This document shows, in pieces, positions 6,492-7,142 of a DNA stretch of 7,142 nucleotides. A program made the translations under genes and the position numbers. Origin of the DNA: Pseudomonadota bacterium (GTDB lineage Bacteria > Myxococcota_A > Polyangia > Haliangiales > Haliangiaceae); NCBI GenBank assembly GCA_023386455.1, contig JAEWJO010000025.1, positions 1 to 7,142 of the forward strand, in the 5' to 3' direction. Every line of letters begins with the position of its first letter. Position 1 is the first letter of the stretch. The notes beneath the pieces are model-generated. The model was not told the origin of the DNA and ran no database searches. It was given only the letters and a program-made list of their open reading frames with translations.

Positions 6492-6983
6492 TCAGAGTTG
6501 CGAGAGATCGACCGCGATGTTGGCGACCGGAAGATCGCAGCCCTCTTCGTTGGCGGGGTAGGCGTTGTGATAGGTCGGCGTGTACAGCTGGTCGTGGACG
6601 GCCATCTGATCGTGCGCCACCCGTAGCTCGAACGAAGCCGGTCCGCGCGTCGGGACGGTCGATCGCAGGAGCTGCAGGCGAACGGTGCGCGTTGCATTCA
6701 TCTGCTCGAGGCCGGTGACGGGCAGCGGGCCGATCTTGACCGGGTCCTCGCGATCCGCGCAGCCGTCGACGCACGTCACACCGCTGGTGGCATCGATCGT
6801 GAACTCGACGACGAGGAGCTTCTTCTCGGACGAGACCTGCACCTGATACGCCCCGGTCTGGCTCCCGGTCGAGAGCTCGATGACCGCGCCCCACGGACGA
6901 AACGCATCGTCGCAGGCTGGCCCTGCGCATCCCGTGATGGCGTGCAGACCGACGACCAGCGCAAGCGTTCCCAGCTGCCTCAT
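6492..6983 (-). CDS. Small lipoprotein, first gene of the lipoprotein cluster
   Basis: A 163-residue secreted lipoprotein, unrecognised family. The signal peptide is MRQLGTLALVVGLHAITGC with ITGC as lipobox and C19 lipidated; A20 at +2 fits outer-membrane sorting by the E. coli rule. It is a diverged paralog of the lipoprotein at 4410-4889: C19, C24, C71 and C75 fall at the same residue numbers in both. VTCVDGC, a LRVxHxQ segment (120-126), DQLYTPTY (131-138) and EEGC (C149) are shared in order. The fold is probably a compact disulphide-bonded beta domain (inference). ATG 6983 is chosen because AGGG (6994-6991) lies 7 nt upstream; TTG 6989 would leave 1 nt. It is followed after 27 nt by the large lipoprotein gene, so it likely leads an operon whose promoter should lie in 6984-7050, where I cannot pick out convincing hexamers. 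Function unknown. Confidence 0.87.
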   Translation of the reverse strand: MRQLGTLALVVGLHAITGCAGPACDDAFRPWGAVIELSTGSQTGAYQVQVSSEKKLLVVEFTIDATSGVTCVDGCADREDPVKIGPLPVTGLEQMNATRTVRLQLLRSTVPTRGPASFELRVAHDQMAVHDQLYTPTYHNAYPANEEGCDLPVANIAVDLSQL

Positions 6984-6990
6984 GGGCAAA

Positions 6991-6997
6991 CCCTACT
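6991..6997 (-). promoter_or_regulatory. Ribosome binding site AGTAGGG
   Basis: AGTAGGG lies 7 nt before ATG 6983 on the minus strand and supports that start over the in-frame TTG at 6989. Confidence 0.6.
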
Positions 6998-7023
6998 GCC
7001 CGTCCTCGCGGTCGGGAACGCTC

Positions 7024-7054
7024 AAAAAACTGATGCGCGAGGCAGGCCGATCAG
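7024..7054 (-). terminator. Candidate intrinsic terminator overlapping a stop codon
   Basis: On the minus strand CTGAT (7054-7050) can pair with ATCAG (7034-7030), extended by a CG/CG pair beyond a one-base bulge, and TTTTTT (7029-7024) follows directly. The stem is short, but the T-run is the only one of that length near a gene end in the window. The first arm contains the TGA stop (7053-7051) of the upstream gene, so that gene would end inside its own terminator. It would separate that gene from the lipoprotein cluster. Confidence 0.4.
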
Positions 7055-7142
7055 CGCGCGCCGCCGCCGCCGCCGAAGCCGAAGCCTCCGCCACCACGGC
7101 CGCCGCGCCGGCGCCGACGCCCCGCACCACCAGCGCCACCAC
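7051..7142 (-). CDS. 3' end of a gene encoding a Gly/Arg-rich C-terminal tail (partial)
   Basis: The last 29 codons before TGA (7053-7051) read GGAGGAGRRRRR, then GGRGGGGFGFGGGGGAR; the rest lies beyond the right edge. A tail of glycine with Arg and Phe is known from RNA-binding proteins (RGG-type tails on DEAD-box helicases or RRM proteins); Gly-rich ends also occur on TPM-domain membrane proteins. Five consecutive Arg favours nucleic-acid binding or a disordered basic tail, but there is too little to name it. The frame is supported by the low-complexity tail, the stop and the T-run just after it. The other two minus-strand frames give Trp/Arg-rich or Ala/Val-rich text without a stop at a sensible place. 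Confidence 0.55.
   Translation of the reverse strand, partial: GGAGGAGRRRRRGGRGGGGFGFGGGGGAR

Noticed and set aside
4824..6626. 600-codon open frame on the plus strand opposite the large lipoprotein
   Set aside because: The translation is an Arg/Leu/Val/Asp-rich text with no domain or signal, lying antisense to a gene with a clear signal peptide and lipobox. High G+C makes long antisense frames common.
5275..6930. 551-codon minus-strand open frame across two lipoprotein genes
   Set aside because: It is a shifted frame of the two lipoprotein genes, Arg-rich throughout and without a plausible start region.

Overview
The window is strongly G+C-rich. It carries a membrane-anchored Hanks-type Ser/Thr kinase, an orphan response regulator and several lipoproteins of no recognised family. 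That mix suggests a Myxococcota-like (former Deltaproteobacteria) chromosome, but this is an inference from gene style and composition; there is no marker gene to settle it. Genes are tightly packed: the longest stretch without a gene is about 100 bp. I see no tRNA, rRNA, CRISPR array, insertion sequence or attachment site.

Left block (1-2322, minus strand): a two-gene signalling operon read right to left. A response regulator with a receiver domain and a degenerate GGDEF-like domain is followed, after 5 nt, by a Ser/Thr protein kinase with a complete catalytic core, one transmembrane helix and an Ala/Asp-rich tail that runs off the left edge. No histidine kinase is present.

Centre (2361-4381, plus strand): a single-chain M16 zinc metallopeptidase, transcribed divergently from the response regulator across only 38 bp, then a Sir2-family NAD-dependent protein deacylase with its own extended -10 promoter placed so close to the ATG that the mRNA is probably leaderless. 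The sirtuin lacks one of the four usual zinc cysteines.

Right block (4410-6983, minus strand, convergent with the sirtuin): three lipoprotein genes in a row. The outer two (163 and 159 aa) are diverged paralogs with the lipid-bearing cysteine and three further cysteines at identical residue numbers (19, 24, 71, 75). They flank a 490-aa lipoprotein that looks like three copies of one alpha/beta module. This is the least explained and most interesting part of the window. At 7051-7142 is the 3' end of another minus-strand gene with a Gly/Arg-rich tail, followed by a candidate terminator.

The left block is probably a cytoplasm/inner-membrane signalling unit and the right block an envelope lipoprotein cluster. 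Nothing in the sequence ties the two together, and I found no defence, secretion or biosynthetic system.
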